A stretch of 64,000 nucleotides of DNA from Marinobacter bohaiensis (GTDB lineage Bacteria > Pseudomonadota > Gammaproteobacteria > Pseudomonadales > Oleiphilaceae), in NCBI RefSeq assembly GCF_003258515.1, contig NZ_QGEH01000003.1, positions 248,001 through 312,000 on the forward strand. The letters are read 5' to 3'. The stretch's first letter is position 1, and each line of letters opens with the position of its first letter. The position numbers and the translations under genes are program-made. Below are positions 45,608 to 54,426 of the stretch, in pieces. Under the pieces are notes generated by a model. It did no database searches and was not told the origin of the DNA. It worked only from the letters and a program-made list of their open reading frames with translations.

Positions 45608-46741
45608 GTGCCCCACATCCTGATTGCCCCCGATTCGTTCAAGGAAAGCCTGACCGCCGCCGAGGCGGCCCGCGTGATTCGCGAGGGGCTGAGCGAGGTC
45701 CTGCCCGCCGCGCGCTATACCGAACTGCCCCTGGCGGACGGCGGCGAAGGCACCATGGAGGCGTTGGTCACCGCCGCCGGCGGGCGCTATGAGGAAACCG
45801 AAGCCACCGGCCCCGACGGCAACTCGCTCAAGGCGCGCTTCGGCCTGATCCATGACGACAGGACCGCGGTGATCGAGATGGCCGAGGCCAGTGGTCTGCA
45901 GAAGCTGCCGCTGGCCCGGCGCAATCCGCTGAAAACCACCAGCCGGGGTACCGGCGAGTTGATCCTGGATGCACTGGATCTGGGCGTCGAGCAGGTGATC
46001 CTGACTCTGGGTGGCAGCGCCACCAACGACGGCGGGCTGGGCATGGCGCAGGCGCTGGGCGTCAAGGCGCTGGACGCGTCCGGCAAGCCGGTGGCTGCCG
46101 GGGGCCAGGGCCTGCTGGAGGTGGCGTCCCTCAACCTGCATGAGCTGGACACACGCATTCCGGCGACCCGCTTCCGGGTGATCTGCGACGTCGACAATCC
46201 GCTGACCGGCCCCGCCGGGGCGACCTACGTGTTCGGGCCCCAAAAGGGGGCGACGCCGGAAATGCTGATTGCCCTGGATCAGGGGATGGCCCGCTACGGG
46301 GCGCTGCTGGAACAGGTGGTCAGTCGCAAGCTGGTCAGCCTGCCCGGGGCCGGTGCGGCCGGTGGCACTGGCATGGCGGCCTGCGGTTTCCTGGGCGGCC
46401 GGCTGGAGCCCGGCGTGGATGTGGTGATGGACGCGGTGGGGCTGCGCGCCCATCTCAAGGAAGCCGATCTGGTGGTGACCGGCGAGGGTCGTATCGATGG
46501 CCAGACGGCCCACGGCAAGACCCTGGCCGGCCTCGCCCGGGAGGCGGCCCAGGCCGGCGTGCCGGTGGTGGCGCTGGCGGGCAGTCTTGGCGACGACTAT
46601 GAAGAGGCGCTGGCCTGTGGCATCAGCGCCATCTTCGGCATCACGCCCACGCCCATGGCGTTGGAGGATGCCCTGGCGCAGGCGGAACAGAACCTTCGCC
46701 GCACCGCCCGCAATGTGGGCGCGCTTTATGGACTAGGGTGA
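45608..46741 (+). CDS. Glycerate 2-kinase (GlxK/GarK family)
   Basis: 377 residues from a GTG at 45608 with GAGAGG seven bases upstream; a longer frame from 45416 overlaps the lipoprotein gene and is rejected. The start PHILIAPDSFKESLTA and the segments LPLADGGEGTMEAL, LGGSATNDGGLGMAQALG and VTGEGRIDGQTAHGKT are signatures of glycerate kinase family 1. It converts D-glycerate to 2-phosphoglycerate, ending glyoxylate or hydroxyacid routes. The last nine bases overlap the convergent sugar dehydrogenase gene. Confidence 0.93.
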   Translation: MPHILIAPDSFKESLTAAEAARVIREGLSEVLPAARYTELPLADGGEGTMEALVTAAGGRYEETEATGPDGNSLKARFGLIHDDRTAVIEMAEASGLQKLPLARRNPLKTTSRGTGELILDALDLGVEQVILTLGGSATNDGGLGMAQALGVKALDASGKPVAAGGQGLLEVASLNLHELDTRIPATRFRVICDVDNPLTGPAGATYVFGPQKGATPEMLIALDQGMARYGALLEQVVSRKLVSLPGAGAAGGTGMAACGFLGGRLEPGVDVVMDAVGLRAHLKEADLVVTGEGRIDGQTAHGKTLAGLAREAAQAGVPVVALAGSLGDDYEEALACGISAIFGITPTPMALEDALAQAEQNLRRTARNVGALYGLG

Positions 46742-47878
46742 GCCGGCTGTGGTGATGCGCAACACCTGGCCGTCCGAGTCGTCGGTCAGCAGCCACAGGG
46801 CGCCGTCCGGCCCGACCTTGACCTCGCGAATCCGCGCGTCCATCTCGGTGAGCAGGTCTTCTTCTTCCTCCACCTGCTCGCGCTCATTGACCCGCAGTCG
46901 CACCACTTTCTGGAACTTGAGGGCGCCCACGAACAGGTCTCCCTGCCAGTCGGGAAACATCTCCCCGTCGTAGATCGCCAAGCCGGAGGGTGCGATGGAA
47001 GGATCCCAGTAGTGCAGTGGCTGGGCCATGCCCGGCGCCTGGGTCTTGTCGGTGATCGGCAGGCCGCTGTAGCCGATGCCGTAGGTGATCTCCGGCCAGC
47101 CGTAGTTGGTGCCGGCGCGGATGACGTTGACCTCGTCGCCACCGCGCGGACCGTGCTCGTGGCTCCAGATCTCGCCGGTCTGCGGGTGGGTGGTCATGCC
47201 CTGGATGTTGCGGTTGCCGTAGGTGAAGAAGGTGGCGTTGGCGCCGTTGCGGTCGAAGAACGGATTGCCCGGTGCCGGTTTGCCGTCAACGGTGATGCGG
47301 TGCACGCCGCCGGCGTCGTCCCCCAGATCCTGGGCGCGGGGTTTGTCGCCGCGGTCGCCCACGGGCACATAGAGGTAACCGTCCCGGTCGAACGCCATGC
47401 GTCCGGCGAAGTGGCGGGTGGTGTTGGAACGGGGCAGGGCCTCGAAGATGACCTCCACATCGCTCAGCGCGCCGTTCTGGTAACGGGCGCGGGCCACGCG
47501 GGTGGTACGTCCGCCGGCGTCGTCGTGGGCGTAGCTCAGGAACAGCAGCCGGTTCTGTTTGAATTCCGGGTGCAGGATGATGTCCAGCAGCCCGCCCTGG
47601 CCGCCGTAGGCAACCTCGGGCACACCGCTGACCGGTTCGTCCAGCAACTGCCCGGCGCGCAAAATGCGCAGGCGGCCGGGTTTCTCCGTAACCAGGATGT
47701 CGCCGTTCGGCAGGAACGCCAGGCCCCAGGGGTATTCCAGGCCATCGGCGACGCTCTCCACCTCGTAGTTGTGATGGCGGGACTCGAAGGTCTCGGCCTC
47801 AGCCAGGCTGCCCAGACAAAGGCTGGCGGCCAGGGCGAGGGCCGGTGTGACCGGGTGGCGGGGTTGCGCATTGCTCAT
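46733..47878 (-). CDS. PQQ-dependent soluble aldose sugar dehydrogenase (YliI-like)
   Basis: 381 residues with a signal peptide (hydrophobic to about LAEAE), so periplasmic. It has the six-bladed propeller of glucose/sorbosone dehydrogenase: LEYPWGLAFLPNGDILVTEKPG, GGQGGLLDIILHPEF, TYGNRNIQGMTTHPQTGEIW followed by EHGPRGGDEVNVI, the region contributing PQQ and calcium ligands. It oxidises aldose sugars with PQQ. No PQQ synthesis genes are in the window. Confidence 0.9.
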   Translation of the reverse strand: MSNAQPRHPVTPALALAASLCLGSLAEAETFESRHHNYEVESVADGLEYPWGLAFLPNGDILVTEKPGRLRILRAGQLLDEPVSGVPEVAYGGQGGLLDIILHPEFKQNRLLFLSYAHDDAGGRTTRVARARYQNGALSDVEVIFEALPRSNTTRHFAGRMAFDRDGYLYVPVGDRGDKPRAQDLGDDAGGVHRITVDGKPAPGNPFFDRNGANATFFTYGNRNIQGMTTHPQTGEIWSHEHGPRGGDEVNVIRAGTNYGWPEITYGIGYSGLPITDKTQAPGMAQPLHYWDPSIAPSGLAIYDGEMFPDWQGDLFVGALKFQKVVRLRVNEREQVEEEEDLLTEMDARIREVKVGPDGALWLLTDDSDGQVLRITTAGSP

Positions 47879-48055
47879 CGTTTGCTGCCTCCTGCACGTC
47901 TAACGGTGATAGCTTTCAGTGTGGTGTTGGATATACCCCATGGCAAAAGGTTCAGATGCATGACCGGAGTCACTTGCATCCTGTGCCATACTGACCGCAT
48001 CCACATTTCGCTTTCCATCCACCGCGTTTGGTTGCACAACGGAAGGAGACGACCC

Positions 48056-48271
48056 ATGTCGGATCATCATATCTACAAGAAAGTCGAGATTGTCGGATCG
48101 TCCAGGGACAGCATTGAAGATGCCATCAATAATGCGCTGGAAGAATGCAGCAAAAGCATCAAGAATATCGAATGGTTCGAGGTGACCGAGACCCGCGGTC
48201 ACGTCGATAACGGACGGGTCGGGCACTACCAGGTGGTGATGAAGGTCGGCTTCCGTATCCAGGGGAGTTGA
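48056..48271 (+). CDS. Dodecin family flavin-binding protein
   Basis: 71 residues from the ATG at 48056, with AAGGAG upstream. The sequence YKKVEIVGSSRDSIEDAINN, later IEWFEVTETRGHV and the final YQVVMKVGFRI are the dodecin pattern; Trp40 is the flavin-stacking residue. Dodecins form hollow dodecamers that store or buffer riboflavin, FMN or CoA. It is too short for many gene callers but convincing. Confidence 0.92.
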   Translation: MSDHHIYKKVEIVGSSRDSIEDAINNALEECSKSIKNIEWFEVTETRGHVDNGRVGHYQVVMKVGFRIQGS

Positions 48272-48319
48272 GCACGCATCGTCTGATGCCCACCCAGGCA
48301 GTGAGGGCGCCGTAACCCG

Positions 48320-49069
48320 ATGACGTCAATCTGGATGACGGTGGTACTGACCACCCTGGCCGGCGCCGCCATGCCGGCCGGTGCCCTGTTTGGACGGGCC
48401 GAACAACTGGTCCCCCGCTGGCTTGATTCCGAATTTCGCCATTCGGTGATCGCATTCGGTGGGGGCGCGCTGCTCTCCGCCGTGGCGCTGGTCCTGGTGC
48501 CCGAAGGAATGGCCGTGCTGGCGCCGCACTGGATTGCCCTGGCCATGATCCTCGGCGGAGCTTTCTTCGGTTACCTGGATGCGCTGCTGACCCGCTTTCG
48601 CGGTTCGGTGTCGCAACTGCTCGCCATGCTGGCGGACTTCCTGCCCGAATCCCTGGCGCTGGGGGCGTTGCTGGCGGTGGACGGCGCCGGTGGCGTGTTG
48701 CTGGCGCTGCTGGTGGCTGTGCAGAACCTGCCCGAGGGCTTCAACGCCTACCGCGAGCTGGTGGCGACCGAGCCGCCGGAACGGCTGCACCGCAAGCGCC
48801 GGGCCCAGGCCCTGGAGGGCAATATGGTGCTGGTGCTGTTCTGTTGCCTGGTGCCGCTGGGGCCTTTGGCGGGGCTGGTTGGCCATCTGTGGCTGGCCCA
48901 GCACGCGGCGGTGCTGGGCTTTATCATGCTGTTCGCCTCCGGCGGTATCCTCTACCTGGTGTTCCAGGACATCGCGCCGCAGGCGAAACTGGAGAAGCAC
49001 TGGGCGCCCTCGTTGTGCGCCGTCATAGGCTTCCTGTTCGGGGTGCTGGGTCAGACGGTGGTGGGCTGA
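48320..49069 (+). CDS. ZIP-family metal transporter homologue with altered metal site
   Basis: 249 residues with about eight membrane segments. The TM4-TM5 region reads LPESLALGALL and then VQNLPEGFNAY, aligned with the HNFPEG and HNIPEG metal-binding motifs of ZIP transporters, but both histidines are replaced. The fold is ZupT-like. It may carry a different metal, act as a sensor or be inactive. The 3' end overlaps the convergent ABC exporter gene by 19 bases. Confidence 0.8.
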   Translation: MTSIWMTVVLTTLAGAAMPAGALFGRAEQLVPRWLDSEFRHSVIAFGGGALLSAVALVLVPEGMAVLAPHWIALAMILGGAFFGYLDALLTRFRGSVSQLLAMLADFLPESLALGALLAVDGAGGVLLALLVAVQNLPEGFNAYRELVATEPPERLHRKRRAQALEGNMVLVLFCCLVPLGPLAGLVGHLWLAQHAAVLGFIMLFASGGILYLVFQDIAPQAKLEKHWAPSLCAVIGFLFGVLGQTVVG

Positions 49070-50850
49070 AGCGCCTCAATCGCCCCGGTCTGCACTCGCC
49101 ACTGGGCCGCGTAGTTGCCGTCCCTGTCGATCAGCTCCCGATGGGTGCCGCGCTCCAGCACTTCGCCGTCCTGCACCACGGCGATCTGGTCGGCGTGGAC
49201 GATGGTCGACAGACGGTGGGCGATCATGATCACCGTGCGGTTGTGGCCAATGCGCTGCAGCGAGCGCTGGATCGCCGCCTCGGTTTCGTTGTCCACCGCG
49301 CTGGTGGCTTCGTCCAGTACCAGGATGGGCGGATCCTTCAACAGGGCCCGGGCCAGTGACAGGCGCTGGCGCTGGCCACCGGACAGCCGCACCCCGCGTT
49401 CACCGACTTCCGTATCCAGCCCCTCCGGCAACGCCTGGATGAACCCCCAGGCTTCTGCGGTTCGGGCGGCGTCGATGATGTCCTCATCGGAGGCGTCCGG
49501 GCGGCCATAGGCAATGTTGTCGCGGATGCTGCCGTCGAACAGGTAGACGTCCTGGCTCACCAGGCCGATGGTCTGGCGGATCGAACGCAGGCTCACGTCC
49601 TGGATGGCCTGGCCGTCGATGCGGATAGCGCCTTGTTGCACGTCGTAGAAGCGCAGCAGCAGCTTGATCAGCGTGGACTTGCCGGAACCGGTGGAGCCGA
49701 CCAGAGCCAGGGTGTGGCCGGCGGGCACGTCGAGGCTGATGCCGTGGACGCCGGCGCCGCTGGCGCCGTACTCGAAGTGCACGTCGTCGAACTGCACGGC
49801 GCCCTTCACCGGCTGGGCCAGCTCGCCGCTGCCTTCGTCACGCACGTGGATGGGTTCGGCGATCAGGTCGAGGATGCGGCGGGTGCTGGCCATGGCGCGT
49901 TCGAACAGGTCCACCACCTCGGCCATGCCGGTTACCGGCCACAGCAGACGCTGGGTCAGGAACACCAGTACGCCGTAGGCGCCCACGTTCAGCTCACCGC
50001 TGATCGCCATCATGCCGCCGATAGTGAAGGTGGCCAGGAAGCCCACCAGAACCGCCATACGGATCAGCGGGATGAACGCCGAGCTGATGCGGATGGCGCG
50101 GCGGTTGGCCTGCACGTAGGCCTCGCTGGACTCGCGCAGGCGTTCGGCCTCGCGGGCCTCGGCGGTAAAGCTCTTGATGGTGGCGATGCCGCCCAGGTTG
50201 TTGGCCAGGCGGTTGGACAGGTCACCCACTTTCTGGCGCACGTCGGCGTAGAGCGGGCCGGCCTTGCGCTGGAAGTAGAAGGCCCCCCAGATGATCACCG
50301 GGATCGGCGTAAACGCCATCAACGCCACCTTAGGTGAGATCACGAAGAACACCGCACCGACCGCCACCACGGTCACCAGGATCTGGATCATGGCGTTGGC
50401 GCCGCCGTCCAGGAAGCGCTCCAACTGGTTGACGTCGTCGTTCATGGTGGCCACCAGCTGGCCGGAGCTGTTGGACTCGAAGAAGTTCATGTCCAGCCGC
50501 TGGGCGTGTTCGTAAGCGTCCTGACGCAGGTCCGACTGCAGGCGCTGGGCCAGGTTTCGCCAGGCCAGCTGGAACAGGTATTCGAACAGCGACTCGCCCG
50601 CCCAGATGAAGAACGTCAGCGCCCCGAGCACCATGATCTGGGATTCGGCGGTGGTGAAGCCGAGGGCGGCGACGAAGCTTTCTTCCTTGTTCACCACCAC
50701 GTCGATGGCGATCCCGATCAGGATCTCCGGCGCGATATCGAACAGCTTGTTGATGATGGAAAAGGACGTGGCCGTGATGATCTGGCGCCGATAGCCGCGC
50801 GCGTAACGCAGCAGTCGCCCCAGGGCCTGGAAACTGTTGGTGCTGGACAT
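49051..50850 (-). CDS. ABC exporter, fused permease and ATPase (MsbA/LmrA-like)
   Basis: 599 residues from the ATG at 50850, with GGAG seven bases upstream; an extension to 50913 is not supported. The N-terminal half has six membrane segments of the type I exporter fold and the C-terminal half the nucleotide-binding domain: GSTGSGKST (Walker A), LSGGQRQR, ILVLDEATSAVD and IAHRLSTI. It could export lipids, peptides or drugs; the cargo is not evident. Transcribed alone. Confidence 0.9.
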   Translation of the reverse strand: MSSTNSFQALGRLLRYARGYRRQIITATSFSIINKLFDIAPEILIGIAIDVVVNKEESFVAALGFTTAESQIMVLGALTFFIWAGESLFEYLFQLAWRNLAQRLQSDLRQDAYEHAQRLDMNFFESNSSGQLVATMNDDVNQLERFLDGGANAMIQILVTVVAVGAVFFVISPKVALMAFTPIPVIIWGAFYFQRKAGPLYADVRQKVGDLSNRLANNLGGIATIKSFTAEAREAERLRESSEAYVQANRRAIRISSAFIPLIRMAVLVGFLATFTIGGMMAISGELNVGAYGVLVFLTQRLLWPVTGMAEVVDLFERAMASTRRILDLIAEPIHVRDEGSGELAQPVKGAVQFDDVHFEYGASGAGVHGISLDVPAGHTLALVGSTGSGKSTLIKLLLRFYDVQQGAIRIDGQAIQDVSLRSIRQTIGLVSQDVYLFDGSIRDNIAYGRPDASDEDIIDAARTAEAWGFIQALPEGLDTEVGERGVRLSGGQRQRLSLARALLKDPPILVLDEATSAVDNETEAAIQRSLQRIGHNRTVIMIAHRLSTIVHADQIAVVQDGEVLERGTHRELIDRDGNYAAQWRVQTGAIEALQPTTV

Positions 50851-50988
50851 GCCATTTCTCCGATGCGGAAGCCGTGCCCGGAGGGTGTGGGTCGGGCAGG
50901 GGAAAAGGCGCACAGCCTAGCGGAATTTGCAGGGGCTTGAAAGCGAATCACTATCGCGCGGGGTGGCCGTCAGGCGGCCCGGCCCGGG

Positions 50989-51438
50989 CTATCGCGCGTG
51001 CTTCTGCAGCCAGCGGTCGAGCTGGTCGGCGAAGGCCTTGCGGTCGGTCTGGGAGAAGCCGGACGGGCCACCGGTCACCTGTCCGGCATTGCGCAGCTCT
51101 TCCATGAAATTGCGCATGGCCAGGCGTTGGCGGATGTTGTCCGGGGTGAACGGCTGGCCGCGTGGGCTCAGGGCCGCGCCGCCACGCTCTATGGCCTCGG
51201 CGGCGAGGGGGATGTCCTGGGTGATGACCAGGTCGCCGCTGCTGAGTTGCTCGACGATCTCGTTGTCCGCCACGTCAAAGCCCTGCGGCACCTGGCGGGT
51301 CTGGATGAACGGCGACGGCGGCACGTTGACCCGCTGGTTGGCGACAAAGGTCACCGTCACTTTCCAGCGGTTGGCGGCGCGGCAGAGGATCTCGCGAACG
51401 GGAACGGGACAGGCATCGGCGTCGACCCAGATGGGCAT
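50989..51438 (-). CDS. YaiI/YqxD family protein (UPF0178)
   Basis: 149 residues from the ATG at 51438, with GGAG upstream. The start [20 protein letters not shown] and the middle [16 protein letters not shown] followed by ALSPRG are the hallmark of the YaiI/YqxD (DUF188) family, a PIN-like fold with conserved aspartates. The molecular role is not established; a nuclease-like activity has been suggested for the fold. Length is normal. Confidence 0.92.
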   Translation of the reverse strand: MPIWVDADACPVPVREILCRAANRWKVTVTFVANQRVNVPPSPFIQTRQVPQGFDVADNEIVEQLSSGDLVITQDIPLAAEAIERGGAALSPRGQPFTPDNIRQRLAMRNFMEELRNAGQVTGGPSGFSQTDRKAFADQLDRWLQKHAR

Positions 51439-51563
51439 GGCAACTTCTCCAGTGTGTCGTGCCGCGAGGATACCGCGATTCACGGCGGAAGGGCAGGGGC
51501 GGTGAGCGATCCGGACCGCGGCGGCGTAGGATTGGAGAAAGGATCTCCGCGGAGGGTTTCATC

Positions 51564-52157
51564 ATGCGTTTGGGGCAATGGCTGCAACGGGTTTCCGGTC
51601 TCTTTATCGTCGGGGCGCTCCTGACATCACCCAATGCCTGGGCCGACGAGGCGGGAGCCTGGCAGGCCCTGCGCGATGGCGAGGCGGTGCTGATCCTGCG
51701 CCATGCCCTGGCGCCGGGCATCGGCGATCCGGATCACTTCGACGTCAACGACTGCAGCACCCAGCGCAACCTGAACGACGTGGGCCGCCAGCAGGCTCGC
51801 GACTGGGGGCGTTTCCTGGCGCAGCAGGGCGTTGATCAGGCGCGGGTTTTCAGCAGCGCCTGGTGCCGCTGTCGGGAGACTGCCGAGTTGATGGATCTGG
51901 GGGCGGTATCCACGATGGCCTCCCTCAATTCCTTCTTCGGCGGCCAGGGCAACCGCTCCGAGCAGACCGCCGCCACCATCGACAACGTCAACGCCCTGCC
52001 GTCGGGGGTGCCCGTGGTCATGGTCTCCCACCAGGTCAATATCTCCGCTTTGACAGGGAGTTACACAAGTTCCGGGGAGGGTCTGATCCTGTCGTTGCCG
52101 CTCGGCGAGGGCAGCGAGGTGCTGGCGCAGGTGATGCCGCCGTCGGTGCAGAACTGA
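51564..52157 (+). CDS. Secreted histidine phosphatase family protein (SixA-like)
   Basis: 197 residues from the ATG at 51564, with GGAGGG upstream. A signal peptide ends near SPNAWA before DEAG, so it is periplasmic. The RHA motif VLILRHALAPG gives the catalytic His, followed by NLNDVGRQQARDWGRFL and VFSSAWCRCRETAELM, and a second His in VMVSHQVNI. The substrate is unknown. It precedes the 2-oxoacid dehydrogenase genes by 222 bases and is probably independent. Confidence 0.85.
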   Translation: MRLGQWLQRVSGLFIVGALLTSPNAWADEAGAWQALRDGEAVLILRHALAPGIGDPDHFDVNDCSTQRNLNDVGRQQARDWGRFLAQQGVDQARVFSSAWCRCRETAELMDLGAVSTMASLNSFFGGQGNRSEQTAATIDNVNALPSGVPVVMVSHQVNISALTGSYTSSGEGLILSLPLGEGSEVLAQVMPPSVQN

Positions 52158-52379
52158 AGGTTCCGCCGACGAACGAATCGACTTGTGCAAAGAATGATCG
52201 GGGTCTAAAAAAGAAGGTGAAGGTTCCTGCGTCCCAAGCCTACCCGGCGACGGGCGCGCACCCAAAACCAGGAAGTCCCGATCCGCCCACCCACGGCACC
52301 GGGGCTCCCCGAACGCCGGCCGGAAAAGGCCCGCCACAAGCGGGACTGGATCACGGCGGTGTAAGGAGAGAGTGGAGCC

Positions 52380-53456
52380 ATGAAAGACCGCTACGCCTTT
52401 CACGTAGACAGCATCGCCTACCTCGACGACAAAGGCGACGCCGTGGGCGATCTGCCCGACTGGGCGGACGACCACGACACCCTGCTCGACGCCTACCGCA
52501 ACATGGTCCTGACCCGGACCTTCGACAACAAGACCATCGCCCTGCAGCGCACCGGACAATGCGGCACCTACCCATCGGTGCTGGGTCACGAAACCATCGG
52601 TACCGCCATCGGCCAGACGCTGCAAGCTTCGGACGTGCTGGTGCCCTACTATCGCGACCACGCCGCCCAGTTCCTGCGTGGGGTGAGCCTGACCGAGATG
52701 CTGCTCTACTGGGGCGGCGACGAGCGCGGCAGCCGCTACGCGAACTGCCCGGAAGATCTGCCCATCTCCGTGCCCATCGCCACCCAGTGCTGCCATGCGG
52801 TGGGTGTGGCGGCGGCGTTCCGCATCCGCGAGGAAAAGCGGGCGGTGCTGTGTTCGCTGGGCGACGGCGCCACCTCCAAGGGGGATTTTCTGGAGAGCGT
52901 CAACCTGGCCGGCGCCTGGCACCTGCCGGTGGTGTTCCTGGTGGCCAACAACCAATGGGCGATATCCACACCGCGCCACTTGCAGACCGGCGCCGAAACC
53001 ATCGCCCAGAAGGCCATCAGCGGAGGCCTGCCCGGCATCATCTGCGACGGCAACGACTACTTCGCCGTGCGCCATGCTCTGATGTACGCGCTGGAGCGGG
53101 CCCACAGCGGCAAGGGCGGTACCGTGATCGAAGCCATCACCTACCGGCTGGGCGACCACACCACGGCCGATGACGCCACCCGCTACCGCTCCGCCGAGGA
53201 ACTGAAACAGGCCTGGGAGCGCGAAGGGATCAAGCGCCTGCAAAACTGGCTGCACCGCGCCGGACTCTGGGACGCCCAGCGCGAGCAGGCCCTGCAGGAC
53301 GAGTGCAAGGCCCGGGTCGACGCCGGCGTGAAGGATTACCTGGCCACGGCGCCCGAGCCGGCGACGGCCATGTTCGACCATCTGTTCGAAACCCTGCCGG
53401 CGGCATTCGCCGAGCAGTACGCGCGCCTGCAGCGCCGGGAGGTGAAGCATGGCTGA
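52380..53456 (+). CDS. 2-oxoacid dehydrogenase E1 component, alpha subunit
   Basis: 358 residues, with AAGGAG and GTGGAG upstream of the ATG. It is the thiamine-pyrophosphate subunit of a pyruvate or branched-chain-type complex: GHETIGTAIGQ, YRDHAAQFL and the TPP motif GDGATSKGDFLESVNLAG ending in NN. The heterodimeric alpha/beta layout is that of Bacillus-type PDH or BCKDH. Pyruvate, branched-chain or acetoin substrates are all possible. It overlaps the beta-subunit gene by eight bases. Confidence 0.9.
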   Translation: MKDRYAFHVDSIAYLDDKGDAVGDLPDWADDHDTLLDAYRNMVLTRTFDNKTIALQRTGQCGTYPSVLGHETIGTAIGQTLQASDVLVPYYRDHAAQFLRGVSLTEMLLYWGGDERGSRYANCPEDLPISVPIATQCCHAVGVAAAFRIREEKRAVLCSLGDGATSKGDFLESVNLAGAWHLPVVFLVANNQWAISTPRHLQTGAETIAQKAISGGLPGIICDGNDYFAVRHALMYALERAHSGKGGTVIEAITYRLGDHTTADDATRYRSAEELKQAWEREGIKRLQNWLHRAGLWDAQREQALQDECKARVDAGVKDYLATAPEPATAMFDHLFETLPAAFAEQYARLQRREVKHG

Positions 53457-54426
53457 CGTGACCCTGGTGGAAGCGGTCAACATGGCGCTCGCCTACGAGA
53501 TGGCCGCCGACGATAACGTCGTGGTGCTGGGCGAGGACATCGCCACCAACGGCGGTGTCTTCCGCGCCACCGTCGGGCTCAAGGACCGGTTTGGCTTCAA
53601 GCGGGTAATGGACACGCCGCTGGCGGAGAATCTGATCGCCGGCACCGCCGTGGGCATGGCCACCCAGGGGCTGCGCCCGGTGGCGGAGTTCCAGTTCATG
53701 GGGTTCATCTACGCCGGCATGGAGCAGATGATCAGCCATGCCGCGCGCATGCGTAACCGCACCCGCGGCCGGCTGAGCTGCCCGGCGGTGTTCCGGGCGC
53801 CCTTCGGCGGCGGCATCCACGCCCCGGAGCATCATTCGGAAAGCACCGAGGCCCTGTTTGCCCACATCCCCGGCCTGCGGGTGGTGATTCCCAGTTCACC
53901 GAAGCGGGCCTACGGCCTGCTGCTGGCCTCCATCCGCAACAATGACCCGGTGGTGTTCCTGGAGCCCAAGCGCATCTACCGGGCGGTGACCCAGAGCGTC
54001 GAGGATGACGGCGAGGCCCTGCCGCTGGACACCTGCTTCACCCTGCGCGAGGGCGACGACGTCACCCTGGTCAGTTGGGGCGCGTCCATCGCCGAAACCC
54101 TGGAGGCGGCGGACCAACTGGCGGAGCAGGGCGTGTCGGCGGAAGTGATCGACGTGGCCACCGTCAGCCCGCTGGATCGCGAGACCCTGCTGTGCTCGGT
54201 GGCCAAGACCGGTCGCTGTGTGATCGTCCACGAAGCCTGCCGCAACGGCGGCGTCGGGGCGGAGGTCGCCGCCAGCATCGCCGAGGCGGCGTTCCTGGAC
54301 CTGCAGGCGCCGGTGGTCCGGGTTACCGGCTACGACACCATCATGCCCTACGCCCGCAACGAGATGGCGTACCTGCCGCAAGTGGCGGACATCGTTGAAG
54401 CCGTGGAACAGGTGATAGCGCTATGA
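53449..54426 (+). CDS. 2-oxoacid dehydrogenase E1 component, beta subunit
   Basis: 325 residues. It pairs with the alpha subunit to form the E1 heterotetramer. Typical segments are VLGEDIATNGGVFRATVGL, FQFMGFIYAGMEQMISHAA, PFGGGIHAPEHHSES and YDTIMPYARNEMAYLPQ. The GGVFRAT wording is shared by branched-chain and Gram-positive-type PDH beta subunits. It overlaps both neighbours (eight bases upstream, four bases downstream), so the three genes form one operon. Confidence 0.92.
   Translation: MADVTLVEAVNMALAYEMAADDNVVVLGEDIATNGGVFRATVGLKDRFGFKRVMDTPLAENLIAGTAVGMATQGLRPVAEFQFMGFIYAGMEQMISHAARMRNRTRGRLSCPAVFRAPFGGGIHAPEHHSESTEALFAHIPGLRVVIPSSPKRAYGLLLASIRNNDPVVFLEPKRIYRAVTQSVEDDGEALPLDTCFTLREGDDVTLVSWGASIAETLEAADQLAEQGVSAEVIDVATVSPLDRETLLCSVAKTGRCVIVHEACRNGGVGAEVAASIAEAAFLDLQAPVVRVTGYDTIMPYARNEMAYLPQVADIVEAVEQVIAL

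Noticed and set aside
51627-53483. 618-codon minus-strand frame over the SixA-like and E1 alpha genes
   Set aside because: Spans two real genes and their gap; no motif or start signal.
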